Shown here: one piece after another, positions 10,217 to 18,601 of the stretch
Layout of the letters: each line of letters starts with the position of its first letter
Position numbering within the stretch: position 1 is the first letter of the stretch
Assembly: GCF_040448305.1 (NCBI RefSeq)
Contig: NZ_CP148752.1
Coordinates: 744,001 to 808,000 of the forward strand
Direction of reading: 5' to 3'
DNA: 64,000 nucleotides
Origin: Pseudomonas fluorescens
GTDB lineage: Bacteria; Pseudomonadota; Gammaproteobacteria; Pseudomonadales; Pseudomonadaceae
Program-made: the position numbers and the translations under genes
The notes under the pieces: generated by a model
The model's database searches: none
What the model was told of the DNA's origin: nothing
What the model saw: the letters and a program-made list of their open reading frames with translations, nothing else

Positions 10217-10309
10217 TGTAGGAGCGAGCCTGCTCGCGATAGCGGTGGGTCAGACAACATCAATGTCGCCTGATACATCGCCATCGCGAGCAGGCTCGCT
10301 CCCACAGGG
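10217..10309. repeat. REPIN 1 (inverted REP pair)
   Basis: Two REP units face each other, GGAGCGAGCCTGCTCGCGA on the left and TCGCGAGCAGGCTCGCTCC on the right, with about 55 bases between them. Each unit can fold alone and the pair can fold as one long hairpin. It lies directly after the mmsB stop codon. It belongs to the same family as the other six pairs in this window. Such non-autonomous repeats are thought to be mobilised by RAYT transposases; no RAYT gene is in the window. Confidence 0.9.
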
Positions 10310-10334
10310 TTCTGCGTGTGGCAAAGAACTATTT

Positions 10335-10371
10335 ACCGGGAGATCACGTCGGGTGATCCCCCGGTTTTTTT
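10335..10371 (+). terminator. Rho-independent terminator of mmsAB
   Basis: A 13-position stem, ACCGGGAGATCAC paired with GTGATCCCCCGGT and with one A-C mismatch, has a 5-base loop and is followed by seven T. It terminates rightward transcription from mmsAB before the leftward cupin gene. Confidence 0.9.
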
Positions 10372-10374
10372 GTA

Positions 10375-10719
10375 TCAGGCAAACACGAAATATTTGCGCA
10401 CGGTTTCCACCACTTCCCAGGTGCCTTTCATCCCCGGCTCAACGACGAAAATGTCGCCGGCGCGCAGGTGGATCGGTGCCATGCCTTCCGGGGTGATGAC
10501 GCAGTAGCCTTCCTGGAAATGGCAGTACTCCCACTTCACGTATTCCACGTACCACTTGCCCGGCGTGCAGATCCAGGTGCCCATGATCTTGCTGCCGTCT
10601 TCACTGGTGTAGGCATTGAGGTTGACGGTATGCGGGTCGCCTTCTAGTTTTTCCCATTTGCAGGCGTCGAGCACGGGCAGCGGGTGGGTGTCGCGAAGAA
10701 CGGTAATCGGTGCGGTCAT
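10375..10719 (-). CDS. Small cupin-domain protein (Cupin_3/DUF861-like)
   Basis: A 114-residue single-domain cupin. The segment WEYCHFQEGYCVITPEG followed by LRAGDIFVVEPGMKGTWEV matches the two cupin motifs of the EutQ/DUF861-like branch. The usual metal-binding histidines are partly replaced, so metal binding is doubtful. The function is unknown; such proteins often bind or isomerise small organic acids or amines. The ATG at 10719 is chosen because CCGGAG lies 5 bases upstream; an in-frame upstream start would add 13 residues without support. It stands alone between the mmsAB terminator and a MerR gene. Confidence 0.85.
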   Translation of the reverse strand: MTAPITVLRDTHPLPVLDACKWEKLEGDPHTVNLNAYTSEDGSKIMGTWICTPGKWYVEYVKWEYCHFQEGYCVITPEGMAPIHLRAGDIFVVEPGMKGTWEVVETVRKYFVFA

Positions 10720-10825
10720 GATGACTCCGGGCAGTGGGCTCAAGAACTGAAGTCGCACCCTATAGCGCCTATCCAGCCATCAGTTGTCTGTGGTCGACAC
10801 TGAGCTGTCCAGAAACGCACGTTCC

Positions 10826-11197
10826 TCAATTACGGTTCAGCGGACAGTCGAGCCTGGATTGTTCGAGGCTGTTCTCGAACTCGACCAATTGCGAGTGCTG
10901 TTGCGACAGCGCCGCTATGCGCTCGGCGATTTCCTGTTTTTTGCTGGCGAGAACCTGGTGTGCCCGTTCCCATGGCAGCTGCGGGCCCTGATGTCCGGCG
11001 AAGATCGGCTGCAATTCCTTGAGTCTGAAACCCAACTGCTGGGCACATTTGATGAACATCAGCAGGTCGACGCTGTGCTGGTCATAGATGCGGTACTTGC
11101 CCTGACGGCGAGCGGCAGGCAGCAGGCCAATCGACTCGTAGTGACGGATGCTTTTGACAGTGGTGCCGGAACGCTGCGCGGCTTGGCCGATGTACAT
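10826..11197 (-). CDS. MerR-family transcriptional regulator
   Basis: A 123-residue MerR protein. The N-terminal HTH (MYIGQAAQRSG, then VKSIRHYESIGLLPAARR) is followed by RYRIYD-like KYRIYDQ and a C-terminal coiled coil (residues about 80-110) ending DCPLNRN. The metal-binding cysteine pattern of CueR/MerR is not evident; a single late Cys remains, so a redox or organic effector is more likely than a metal. An AAAAGGA site lies before the ATG at 11197. It is 49 bases downstream of the flavodoxin-fold reductase on the same strand and probably in its operon, possibly as its regulator. Confidence 0.9.
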   Translation of the reverse strand: MYIGQAAQRSGTTVKSIRHYESIGLLPAARRQGKYRIYDQHSVDLLMFIKCAQQLGFRLKELQPIFAGHQGPQLPWERAHQVLASKKQEIAERIAALSQQHSQLVEFENSLEQSRLDCPLNRN

Positions 11198-11246
11198 GGG
11201 AAGGTCCTTTTCTCCGAGGATAAAGCTCGGCGCATTATCGACCGAC

Positions 11247-11825
11247 TCAAGCGCTGGCGATAGCTTCGGCTTGGCGTAACCAGGCCGCATGCCGGTCTGC
11301 GCTGGCGCCCAGAATTGGCCCGAAGGTGAGGGTTCGGGTTGGCTTGATGCCACAGAATTCCAGTGTGGTTTTGCGGACCTGATGCAAGCCGGGCATACGG
11401 TAGATCCATCGGTAGTACCAGGGCGGTGTGTCCATGGTCACCAGCAGGTGGGCGGTTCGGCCGCGCAGGAGTTTGTCGGGGAAGGCTTTGCCCTGGCGAT
11501 ATTTGAAGGCAAAACCCGGCAAGAACACTCGGTCGAAAAAGCCCTTGAGCAAGGCCGGTACGCCACCCCACCAGATCGGATAAACCAGCGTCAGCTGTTC
11601 GGCCCAGAGGATATCGGCCTGGGCGTTACGCAAGTCGGCTTCCAGCGGCTGGACCTGTTGATAGCCTTCACGCAGCACCGGGTCAAAGTCCATGCTGCCC
11701 AGAAATAACTGCCGCACCTCATGCCCGGCGTGCATTGCCGACTGTGTGTAACGCTCGGCAAGGGCGGCGCAGAAGCTATTGCTGGACGGATGCCCGAGGA
11801 TCACCAGTATTCGTTTACCCATCAT
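11247..11825 (-). CDS. Flavodoxin-fold NAD(P)H oxidoreductase (quinone reductase family)
   Basis: A 192-residue protein of the Flavodoxin_2/NQO1-KefF-like family. It begins KRILVILGHPSSNSFCAAL, the FMN/FAD phosphate-binding strand-loop. It also has the family motif YPIWWGGVPALLKGFFDRVFLPGFAF around residues 82-107. Members reduce quinones or electrophiles with NAD(P)H in two-electron steps. An AAGGA site lies 5 bases before the first ATG. The neighbouring MerR gene downstream suggests stress-responsive control. The substrate cannot be told from sequence. Confidence 0.9.
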   Translation of the reverse strand: MMGKRILVILGHPSSNSFCAALAERYTQSAMHAGHEVRQLFLGSMDFDPVLREGYQQVQPLEADLRNAQADILWAEQLTLVYPIWWGGVPALLKGFFDRVFLPGFAFKYRQGKAFPDKLLRGRTAHLLVTMDTPPWYYRWIYRMPGLHQVRKTTLEFCGIKPTRTLTFGPILGASADRHAAWLRQAEAIASA

Positions 11826-11867
11826 CGCTGTCCTTGAAGATCAAACCTCAAGGATAAAGTCTGCCCC

Positions 11868-12752
11868 TCAGGGGAGAGTCAAGGCGTGCAGCAGAGCCTT
11901 GGCATAGCCAGGTAATGCAGCGAAGTCCCGGGCACAGAGCAACAGTTTGCGTTGGCCCCAGGGTTCTTGCAGGGCGAGGCTTTTGAAGGACAGTCCACCT
12001 GACCTGCGTTCGACCGCGGCCAGCGGTACGATTGCCAGCCCCGCCCCGCGGGCGACCATGCGCATCACGCCATCGAAGCCATCGGCGCGGATGCGAATCT
12101 GCATGCGCAGGCCGGCGTGCAGTGCCTGCTCTTCCAGGTACACCGCCAAGGCGCTGTTGGCATTCAGGCTGACGTAGTCGTGATGCAGCGTGTCGGTGAA
12201 GCTCACTGAGGTCGCCTGTGCCAAGGGATGTTCCCGGGGCATGATCAGCACCAGCGGATCATCGCGGAACGCTTGGGTCTGCAAGTCATCGGTGTCCGCC
12301 GCGTCGGACACGATGCCGAGGTCCGCCGCCCCCTGGCGCAAGGCGTGGGTGATGCGGGTGCTGGGCAGTTCCTGCAGGTCGATGTCGAGGTTGGGATGGC
12401 TGTGCAGGAAATCCGCGAGCAGCTCTGGCAGGTACTCGGTGATCGCCGTGGTGTTGCACAGCAGCCGTACCTGGCCTTTGACGCCCTGGGCGTATTCGGC
12501 CAGTTCCTGTTGCAGGCGTTCGGCCTGTTGCAGCAGGACCCGGGCGTGTCGGGCCAGGGCATTGCCGGCCGGCGTCGGGCTGACCCCACGACGATTGCGC
12601 TGAAGAAACTCGACGCCCAGCGACGCCTCCATGGCACGGATGCGCGCACTGGCCGCCGCGAGGGACAAATGACTGCGCGCGGCGCCGGCGGTGATGTTGC
12701 CGGTATCGAGGATGTTCAGGTACAGGCGCAGGTCGGTCAGGTCGAAGTGCAT
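11868..12752 (-). CDS. LysR-family transcriptional regulator
   Basis: A 294-residue LysR regulator. The HTH lies in LRLYLNILDTGNITAGAARSHLS and the following AAASARIRAME segment, and the ligand-binding domain extends to the C-terminus. The start at 12752 (MHFDLTDLRLYL) is chosen because longer in-frame starts would translate through the REPIN at 12790-12872. It is divergent from the TauE/SafE-like exporter at 12970, which it probably regulates. Confidence 0.92.
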   Translation of the reverse strand: MHFDLTDLRLYLNILDTGNITAGAARSHLSLAAASARIRAMEASLGVEFLQRNRRGVSPTPAGNALARHARVLLQQAERLQQELAEYAQGVKGQVRLLCNTTAITEYLPELLADFLHSHPNLDIDLQELPSTRITHALRQGAADLGIVSDAADTDDLQTQAFRDDPLVLIMPREHPLAQATSVSFTDTLHHDYVSLNANSALAVYLEEQALHAGLRMQIRIRADGFDGVMRMVARGAGLAIVPLAAVERRSGGLSFKSLALQEPWGQRKLLLCARDFAALPGYAKALLHALTLP

Positions 12753-12789
12753 TGCAGCAACCTCTGGATGTGTGTTGTCTGGGAGGCCG

Positions 12790-12872
12790 CCATCGCGAGC
12801 AAGCTCGCTCCCACAGGGGATTTGTGAACAACACATAACCACTGTGGGAGCGAGCCTGCTCGCGAAGAGGCC
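12790..12872. repeat. REPIN 2 (inverted REP pair)
   Basis: ATCGCGAGCAAGCTCGCTCCCAC and GTGGGAGCGAGCCTGCTCGCGA face each other across about 35 bases, between the divergent LysR and TauE-like genes. It would sit in the promoter region of one or both. Same family as the other pairs. Confidence 0.9.
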
Positions 12873-12969
12873 AGTCGTTTCAGCGAAATACTCAGCCTCT
12901 GTCAAGGCAAGAGGCAGCCTCAGTATATGGCAGATTTTCAATCAACCCCCGCGGGCTCACCATGGCCCC

Positions 12970-13734
12970 ATGAATACACTCTCGGCGTTTTATCAGAACC
13001 TCGGATTAGCCCTTTCAATGCTGGTCATTGGCACCTTTGTGCTGGCCGGCATGATCAAGGGCGTGATCGGCCTCGGCTTGCCGACCGTCGCCATGGGCCT
13101 GCTCGGTCTGGCTATGGCGCCGACACAGGCTGCGGCGCTGCTGATCATTCCGGCGACCCTGACCAACGTCTGGCAACTGGCATTCGGCGGGCATCTGTCG
13201 GGGCTGGTCAAACGGCTGTGGCCGATGTTGCTGGCGATTTTCATCGGCACCGGGGCGGGCACGCTGTGGATAGGCATGAGCGGTGGTCATTGGGTGGTGC
13301 GGGGGTTGGGGGCGGCGTTGTTGCTGTATGCGCTGAGCGGTTTGTTCCTGCCGACTGTGCGCGTGGGGCGGCGCAGCGAACGCTGGCTCGGTCCGCTGTG
13401 CGGCGTGCTGACCGGCGTCATCACTTCGGCCACCGGCGTGTTCGTGATTCCGGCGGTGCCTTATCTGCAAGCGCTGGGTTTGAGCAAGGACGAACTGGTG
13501 CAGGCGCTGGGCCTGTCGTTCACCGTCTCGACCCTGGCCCTGGCCGGTGGCTTGCTATGGCGCGGCGCGCTTGGCGGGGGCGAGTTGAGCGCATCGCTGC
13601 TGGCGCTGATCCCGGCGATGCTCGGCATGTGGTTGGGGCAATCGCTGCGCCAGCGGATCAGCGCCCAGTGGTTCAAGCGCGTGTTCTTCGTTGGCCTGGG
13701 TGTGCTCGGCGGCCACTTGCTGATCAGCGGCTAG
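12970..13734 (+). CDS. TauE/SafE-family membrane transporter (sulfite/organosulfonate exporter type)
   Basis: A 254-residue, very hydrophobic protein with about eight predicted membrane segments. The N-terminal GMIKGVIGLGLPTVAMGLLG stretch and the internal repeat GVLTGVITSATGVFVIPAVPYLQALG are the duplicated signature of TauE/SafE permeases. Members export sulfite, sulfoacetate or related anions, but many are uncharacterised. The start at ATG 12970 precedes the first hydrophobic segment. It is divergent from a LysR regulator and overlaps the convergent monooxygenase gene by 11 bases. Confidence 0.92.
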   Translation: MNTLSAFYQNLGLALSMLVIGTFVLAGMIKGVIGLGLPTVAMGLLGLAMAPTQAAALLIIPATLTNVWQLAFGGHLSGLVKRLWPMLLAIFIGTGAGTLWIGMSGGHWVVRGLGAALLLYALSGLFLPTVRVGRRSERWLGPLCGVLTGVITSATGVFVIPAVPYLQALGLSKDELVQALGLSFTVSTLALAGGLLWRGALGGGELSASLLALIPAMLGMWLGQSLRQRISAQWFKRVFFVGLGVLGGHLLISG

Positions 13735-14038
13735 CGGACGACGGGCTGATCATGTCGATGGCGCGGATCTCGAAGTCCCGTTCCAGGTATTCATCGCGCT
13801 GTTCGAGGAACTGCTTCATGTGCGGCAGGTTCGAGTGCACGTCGAGGTGGGCCTGGGATTGCCAGATCTCGTAGAAAATGAACAGGGTCGGGTCCTGTTT
13901 GTCGCGCAACATGTGGTATTCGATGCAACCGGGTTCGGCCCGGCTCGCTTGCACGTAGCCGCTGAAAAACGTTTCGAAGGCGTCGGATTTTTCCGGGCGG
14001 GTCTTGGCGTGCAGGATGAATCCCTGGATTTCACTCAT
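13724..14038 (-). CDS. Putative quinol monooxygenase (ABM domain)
   Basis: A 104-residue single-domain protein of the antibiotic biosynthesis monooxygenase/YgiN type. It shows GFILHAKTRPEKSDAFETFF, then EPGCIEYHMLRDKQDPTLFIFYEIW and the SQAHLDVH segment expected of this dimeric ferredoxin-like fold. YgiN acts on menadiol and is linked in E. coli to the quinone reductase MdaB; here an mdaB homologue lies just beyond, divergently. GAGGAG stands before the ATG. The two genes may share promoter space at 14039-14191. Confidence 0.9.
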   Translation of the reverse strand: MSEIQGFILHAKTRPEKSDAFETFFSGYVQASRAEPGCIEYHMLRDKQDPTLFIFYEIWQSQAHLDVHSNLPHMKQFLEQRDEYLERDFEIRAIDMISPSSASR

Positions 14039-14191
14039 CTACATCTCTCCTCAAGTCAGAACTGGCGCCAGTCTAAGGCAACAATCGCCTATCGATTCGT
14101 GCTTGTAGGTCAAATGAATTTTGCCAAATCGACGCTTACTCCGCGCGAGGTCGATCGATACTCTGCCGCCATCCGATTCCCGAGACCTCCC

Positions 14192-14782
14192 ATGAAAAAA
14201 GTCCTATTGCTCAATGGCGGCAAAAAATTTGCACACTCCGACGGCCGCTACAACGCCACCTTGCATGAAGCCGCGTTGAGCGTGCTGGATCGCGGCGGCA
14301 TGGATGTGAAAACCACGTTCATCGACGAGGGCTACGACATCGCTGAAGAAGTGGCCAAGTACCTCTGGGCTGACGTGATCATCTACCAGATGCCCGGCTG
14401 GTGGATGGGCGCGCCGTGGACCGTGAAAAAGTACATCGATGAAGTCTTCACCGAAGGCCATGGCAGCCTCTATGCCAGCGACGGTCGCACCCGTTCGGAC
14501 GCGTCGCAGAAGTACGGCAGCGGCGGTCTGATTCACGGCAAGCAGTACATGCTGTCGCTGACCTGGAACGCCCCACAGCAAGCCTTCGACGACCCGACCG
14601 ACTTCTTCGAGGCCAAAGGCGTGGACGCGGTGTACTTCCCGTTCCACAAGGCCAACGAGTTCCTGGGCATGACCGGTTTGCCGACGTTCCTGTGCGTGGA
14701 CGTGATGAAGCGGCCGAACATTGAAGGTGATGTGGCGCGCTATGAGCAGCATTTGGCTGAGGTGTTTGGCCTCAAGGCATGA
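14192..14782 (+). CDS. mdaB: NAD(P)H:quinone oxidoreductase, MdaB type
   Basis: A 196-residue flavodoxin-fold protein with MKKVLLLNGGKKFAHSDGRYN at the start and YQMPGWWMGAPWTVKKYIDEVF near residues 65-86, both typical of E. coli MdaB (193 residues). It reduces quinones with NADPH and protects against quinone stress. ATG 14192 matches the family N-terminus exactly. It is divergent from the YgiN-like gene and is followed by a LysR gene. Confidence 0.93.
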   Translation: MKKVLLLNGGKKFAHSDGRYNATLHEAALSVLDRGGMDVKTTFIDEGYDIAEEVAKYLWADVIIYQMPGWWMGAPWTVKKYIDEVFTEGHGSLYASDGRTRSDASQKYGSGGLIHGKQYMLSLTWNAPQQAFDDPTDFFEAKGVDAVYFPFHKANEFLGMTGLPTFLCVDVMKRPNIEGDVARYEQHLAEVFGLKA

Positions 14783-14848
14783 CGCTCGGCTACTATCCGA
14801 TGCAACGGCCAGGAAGATCGCAGCGCCGATTCGCAAACGAGGACACAC

Positions 14849-15760
14849 GTGAAAGCCAGATCCGATGAATTGCAGGTTTTCGTCTGCGTGATTGAATGCG
14901 GGTCGATTTCCGCGGCGGCCGAGCAGGTCGGGCAAACGCCTTCGGCGGTCAGTCGTACGCTGTCGCGGCTGGAGGCCAAGCTCGACACCACGTTGATCAA
15001 TCGCACCACGCGGCGCATGGACCTGACCGAAGAGGGCAAGTACTTCTTCGAACACGCCAAGCGCATTCTCGATCAGATGGACGAGCTCGAAGAGCGCTTG
15101 TCCTCACGCCAGCAAACACCGTCCGGGCGGCTGCGGATCAACGCGGCATCGCCTTTCATGCTGCACGCCATCGTGCCCTACATCGATGAATTCCGCAGGC
15201 TCTACCCCGACATCCAGCTCGAACTCAACAGCAACGACTTGATCATCGACCTGCTGGAACAGAGCACCGATATCGCCATCCGCATCGGCACCCTGACCGA
15301 CTCGACGCTGCATGCCCGTTCCCTGGGTTGCAGCCCGCTGCACATCGTCGCCAGCCCGGCCTACCTGGAAAAGCACGGCACACCGCAAGCGGTGGCTGAC
15401 CTGGCCCACCATACGCTGCTGGGGTTCACCCAGAACGAAGGCCTCAACCAATGGCCACTGCGTTACGTGCATGGCGATCGCTGGCCGATCCAGGCATCGA
15501 TCAGCGCCTCCAGCGGCGAGACCATCCGCCATCTCGCACTGGACGGCCAAGGCATTGCAAGCCTGTCGCATTTCATGACCATCGAGGACATTCGTGCCGG
15601 ACGCTTAAAAGTGTTGCTGGCCGAGTTCAACAGCGGATATCGCCAGCCGATCAACGCGGTGTACTACCGCAACTCGCAACTGGCCCTGCGGATTCAATGC
15701 TTCCTGGACTTTATCCAGGGCAAGTTGGCGGATTATGCGAGCGCAGATTTCAAGGGCTGA
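14849..15760 (+). CDS. LysR-family transcriptional regulator (GTG start)
   Basis: A 303-residue LysR protein. The HTH covers DELQVFVCVIECGSISAAAEQVGQ and TPSAVSRTLSRLEAKL, with TTRRMDLTEEGKYFFEHAK following, a pattern seen in the CrgA/DmlR branch. The likely start is GTG at 14849 with ACGAGGA 6 bases upstream. It lies between mdaB and an epimerase-like gene, all on one strand, and could control either. Confidence 0.92.
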   Translation: MKARSDELQVFVCVIECGSISAAAEQVGQTPSAVSRTLSRLEAKLDTTLINRTTRRMDLTEEGKYFFEHAKRILDQMDELEERLSSRQQTPSGRLRINAASPFMLHAIVPYIDEFRRLYPDIQLELNSNDLIIDLLEQSTDIAIRIGTLTDSTLHARSLGCSPLHIVASPAYLEKHGTPQAVADLAHHTLLGFTQNEGLNQWPLRYVHGDRWPIQASISASSGETIRHLALDGQGIASLSHFMTIEDIRAGRLKVLLAEFNSGYRQPINAVYYRNSQLALRIQCFLDFIQGKLADYASADFKG

Positions 15761-15863
15761 TTCGTGATTCCTGCGCAAAAGTGAATTGGGCCGGCAGGGA
15801 TTTTTCCTCAAGGATCGCTGCCGGATACTCCTTGCATCACTTTTCCACGCAGGGAGTTTCTCC

Positions 15864-16757
15864 ATGAATGTATTCGTTACCGGTGCCGCCGGTTTTATCG
15901 GCGGTTCCATCGCCACGGGCCTGGTCCAGGCTGGCCACAACGTCACCGGTCTGGTGCGCAGCGCCGAACAAGCCGATGAACTGCGTGCACTGGGCATCAC
16001 CCCGGTAATTGGTACGCTGGACGACTGCGCCCTGTTGGCCGATCAGGCGCTTGCTGCGGACGCTGTGATCAACGCCGCCAGCAGCGATCATCGTGGCGCG
16101 GTGGAAGCCTTGCTCGATACCTTGCGCGGTTCCGGCAAAGTGTTCCTGCACACCAGCGGTTCGAGCATCGTCGGTGATGCCTCGGGTGGTAAATCCAGTG
16201 ATGTCATCTACTTCGAAGACAACCTGCCGAAACCGACAGTCGACAAGGCAGCGCGCGTGGCAATCGACAACCTGATCCTGGCGGCGGCCATGGACGGGGT
16301 GAACTCGGCCGTGATCTGCAACACCCTGATCTACGGCCACAGCCTGGGCGTCCATCGTGACAGCGTGCAACTGCCGCGCCTGCTCAAACAGGCACGCAAA
16401 AGCGGTGTGGTGCGCCATGTCGGCCCAGGCCAGAACATCTGGTCCAATGTGCACATCGAGGACGTGGTGGCGCTGTACCTGCTGGCGCTGACTGAAAACG
16501 TACCTGGCACCTTCTACTTCGTCGAAAGCGGTGAAGCGTCGTTCATCGACATGACCACCGCCATGGCCCAGGCGCTGAACCTGGGCGAGCCGCAGGACTG
16601 GGCGCTCAAGGACGCGGAAGCCGAGTGGGGCTATGAAATGGCCAACTATGGTTTGGGCTCCAACAGCCGGGTGCGTGGCAAGCATGCGCGGGAATTGTTG
16701 AGCTGGGTGCCGAAGCGCACGTCGGTGGTCGAGTGGATTCGCGACGATATGGTGTGA
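15864..16757 (+). CDS. NAD(P)-dependent epimerase/atypical SDR protein
   Basis: A 297-residue Rossmann protein. It has VFVTGAAGFIGGSIATGL (GxxGxxG) at residues 3-20, and HTSGSSIVGDASGGKSSDVIY near 98-118 where extended SDRs carry the catalytic Ser. The YxxxK position is altered to a form around DKAARVAIDN, so epimerase catalysis is uncertain. Similar proteins act as aldehyde or quinone reductases or as redox sensors. AGGGAG precedes the ATG. It is followed by a REPIN. Confidence 0.85.
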   Translation: MNVFVTGAAGFIGGSIATGLVQAGHNVTGLVRSAEQADELRALGITPVIGTLDDCALLADQALAADAVINAASSDHRGAVEALLDTLRGSGKVFLHTSGSSIVGDASGGKSSDVIYFEDNLPKPTVDKAARVAIDNLILAAAMDGVNSAVICNTLIYGHSLGVHRDSVQLPRLLKQARKSGVVRHVGPGQNIWSNVHIEDVVALYLLALTENVPGTFYFVESGEASFIDMTTAMAQALNLGEPQDWALKDAEAEWGYEMANYGLGSNSRVRGKHARELLSWVPKRTSVVEWIRDDMV

Positions 16758-16780
16758 GTTCGCTTCAGACCGAGTGGCGG

Positions 16781-16878
16781 CTATCGCGAGCGAGCTCGCT
16801 CCCACATTTGATCTCCATAGGGCACAGATTTTGTGTTCGACGCAGATCCCTTGTGGGAGCGAGCTTGCTCGCGATGGC
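16781..16878. repeat. REPIN 3 (inverted REP pair)
   Basis: TATCGCGAGCGAGCTCGCTC and GGGAGCGAGCTTGCTCGCGA are placed head to head about 50 bases apart, between the epimerase-like gene and the SulP gene. It belongs to the same REP family, here with a slightly different core (GCGAGCTCGC). Confidence 0.9.
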
Positions 16879-16970
16879 GTTTGCGCAGGCACAACAACTG
16901 GTCGGTCTGACTGCATTTCCGTAACATCCGCACACTCTTTTCCAGTCTCTCCCTGTGTGCGGTCCCCCCC

Positions 16971-18416
16971 ATGAAAGCAAAACGTCTACGCGCCGATGTC
17001 CTGGCCGGGCTTACCACTTCCTTCGCCCTGTTGCCCGAGTGCATCGCGTTCGCGCTGGTGGCCCATCTCAACCCGTTGATGGGCCTCTATGGCGCGTTCA
17101 TCATCTGCACCCTGACCGCGCTGTTCGGCGGGCGACCGGGCATGGTCTCCGGCGCGGCCGGCTCGATGGCCGTGGTGATCGTCGCGCTGGTGGTGCAACA
17201 CGGCGTGCAGTATCTGCTGGCCACGGTATTGATGGGCGGGCTGATCATGATGGCGTTCGGGCTGCTCAAGCTCGGCAAACTGGTGCGCATGGTGCCGCAC
17301 CCGGTGATGCTCGGCTTCGTCAACGGCCTGGCGATCATCATTGCCCTGGCGCAACTGGAGCACTTCAAGAGCGGGGAGGCCTGGTTGAGCGGTACGCCGC
17401 TGTACATGATGATCGGGCTGGTCGCGGTGACCATGGCCGTTGTCTACGTGTTGCCGCGTCTGACCCGTACGGTGCCGCCAGCGCTGGTGGCGATTCTCGG
17501 CGTGGGCCTGGCGGTGTATCTGCTTGGCTTGCCGACCCGCACCCTGGGCGACCTGGCGCACATCGCCGGTGGCTTGCCGAGCCTGACCCTGCCGGACATT
17601 CCATGGAACCTGGACACCCTGCGCATCATCGCGCCCTACGCGATCCTGATGGCGCTGGTCGGGTTGCTGGAAACCCTGTTGACCCTGAACCTCACCGACG
17701 AAATCACCGAAAGCCGTGGCTACCCGGATCGGGAGTGCGTGGCGCTGGGGGCGGCGAATGTGGTGTCCGGTGCGTTCGGCGGCATGGGCGGTTGCGCGAT
17801 GATCGGCCAGACTATGATCAACCTCAGTTCCGGCGGGCGCGGGCGCTTGTCCGGGATGGTGGCCGGGGTGTCGATCCTGTTGTTCATCCTGTTTCTGTCG
17901 CCGCTGATCGAGCGCATTCCATTGGCCGCGTTGGTCGGGGTGATGTTCGTGGTGGCGCAACAGACCTTCGCCTGGGCCTCGCTGCGGGTGATGAACAAGG
18001 TCCCGCTGAACGATGCTCTGGTGATCATCGCCGTGACGGTGATTACCGTTTTCACCGATCTGGCCATCGCGGTGCTCTGCGGGATCATCATCGCGGCGCT
18101 GAACTTTGCCTGGCAGCAGGCCCGGCAGCTATACGCCGACAGTCATCTGGAGACTGACGGCAGCAAGCTGTACCGGGTGCATGGCACGCTGTTCTTCGCC
18201 TCGACCACACCCTTCCTCAATCAGTTCGATCCGGCCAATGACCCGGCGCAAGTGACACTCGATTGCCAGCACCTGAGTTTTGTCGACTACTCGGCCATCG
18301 CCGCACTGGGTACCTTGCGCGAGCGCTATAACAAAGCCGGCAAGCACCTGCGGGTGCTGCATTTGTCCGAGCGCTGCAAGAAATTGCTCAAGCGTGCCCG
18401 GATGCAGCACGACTGA
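16971..18416 (+). CDS. SulP-family inorganic anion transporter with STAS domain
   Basis: A 481-residue inner-membrane protein. An N-terminal transmembrane domain of about 10-12 segments starts with DVLAGLTTSFALLPECIAFAL and contains GGRPGMVSGAAGSMAVVIVAL. A cytoplasmic STAS domain follows from about residue 385 (LYRVHGTLFFASTTPFLNQF, then LDCQHLSFVDYSAI). Bacterial SulP proteins carry sulfate, bicarbonate, C4-dicarboxylates or similar anions. The substrate here is unresolved; there are no sulfate-assimilation genes next to it. A terminator follows. Confidence 0.93.
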   Translation: MKAKRLRADVLAGLTTSFALLPECIAFALVAHLNPLMGLYGAFIICTLTALFGGRPGMVSGAAGSMAVVIVALVVQHGVQYLLATVLMGGLIMMAFGLLKLGKLVRMVPHPVMLGFVNGLAIIIALAQLEHFKSGEAWLSGTPLYMMIGLVAVTMAVVYVLPRLTRTVPPALVAILGVGLAVYLLGLPTRTLGDLAHIAGGLPSLTLPDIPWNLDTLRIIAPYAILMALVGLLETLLTLNLTDEITESRGYPDRECVALGAANVVSGAFGGMGGCAMIGQTMINLSSGGRGRLSGMVAGVSILLFILFLSPLIERIPLAALVGVMFVVAQQTFAWASLRVMNKVPLNDALVIIAVTVITVFTDLAIAVLCGIIIAALNFAWQQARQLYADSHLETDGSKLYRVHGTLFFASTTPFLNQFDPANDPAQVTLDCQHLSFVDYSAIAALGTLRERYNKAGKHLRVLHLSERCKKLLKRARMQHD

Positions 18417-18419
18417 AAT

Positions 18420-18465
18420 CAAACAGGCAGGCGCGATGAAAATCCGCCTGCCTGATTTTCATTAT
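18420..18465 (+). terminator. Rho-independent terminator after the SulP gene
   Basis: A perfect 10-bp stem, CAGGCAGGCG (18424-18433) with CGCCTGCCTG (18445-18454), has an 11-base loop and runs into ATTTTCATTATTT. It separates the SulP gene from the gntP-like operon. Confidence 0.85.
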
Positions 18466-18601
18466 TTGCGACAACTCATACCTCTGTGCGACACCCCTTA
18501 CCTCTGCACGAAAATTACTTTCACCTCGTTTGAAAATCACCTGCCGAAATGTTTTAAGAGTTTCACAAATATTTCGACGTGACCCTCTCGAGGAGTACCG
18601 C

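Noticed and set aside
11198..11353. N-terminal extension of the MerR protein
   Set aside because: It would overlap the reductase gene by over 100 bases and puts 52 extra residues before a normal MerR start with a good ribosome-binding site.
12753..12941. N-terminal extension of the LysR protein
   Set aside because: The added residues are a translation of REPIN sequence.
16986..17960. Minus-strand frame of 324 codons inside the SulP gene
   Set aside because: The product is dominated by His, Gln, Arg and Asp, the shadow of hydrophobic codons read backwards.
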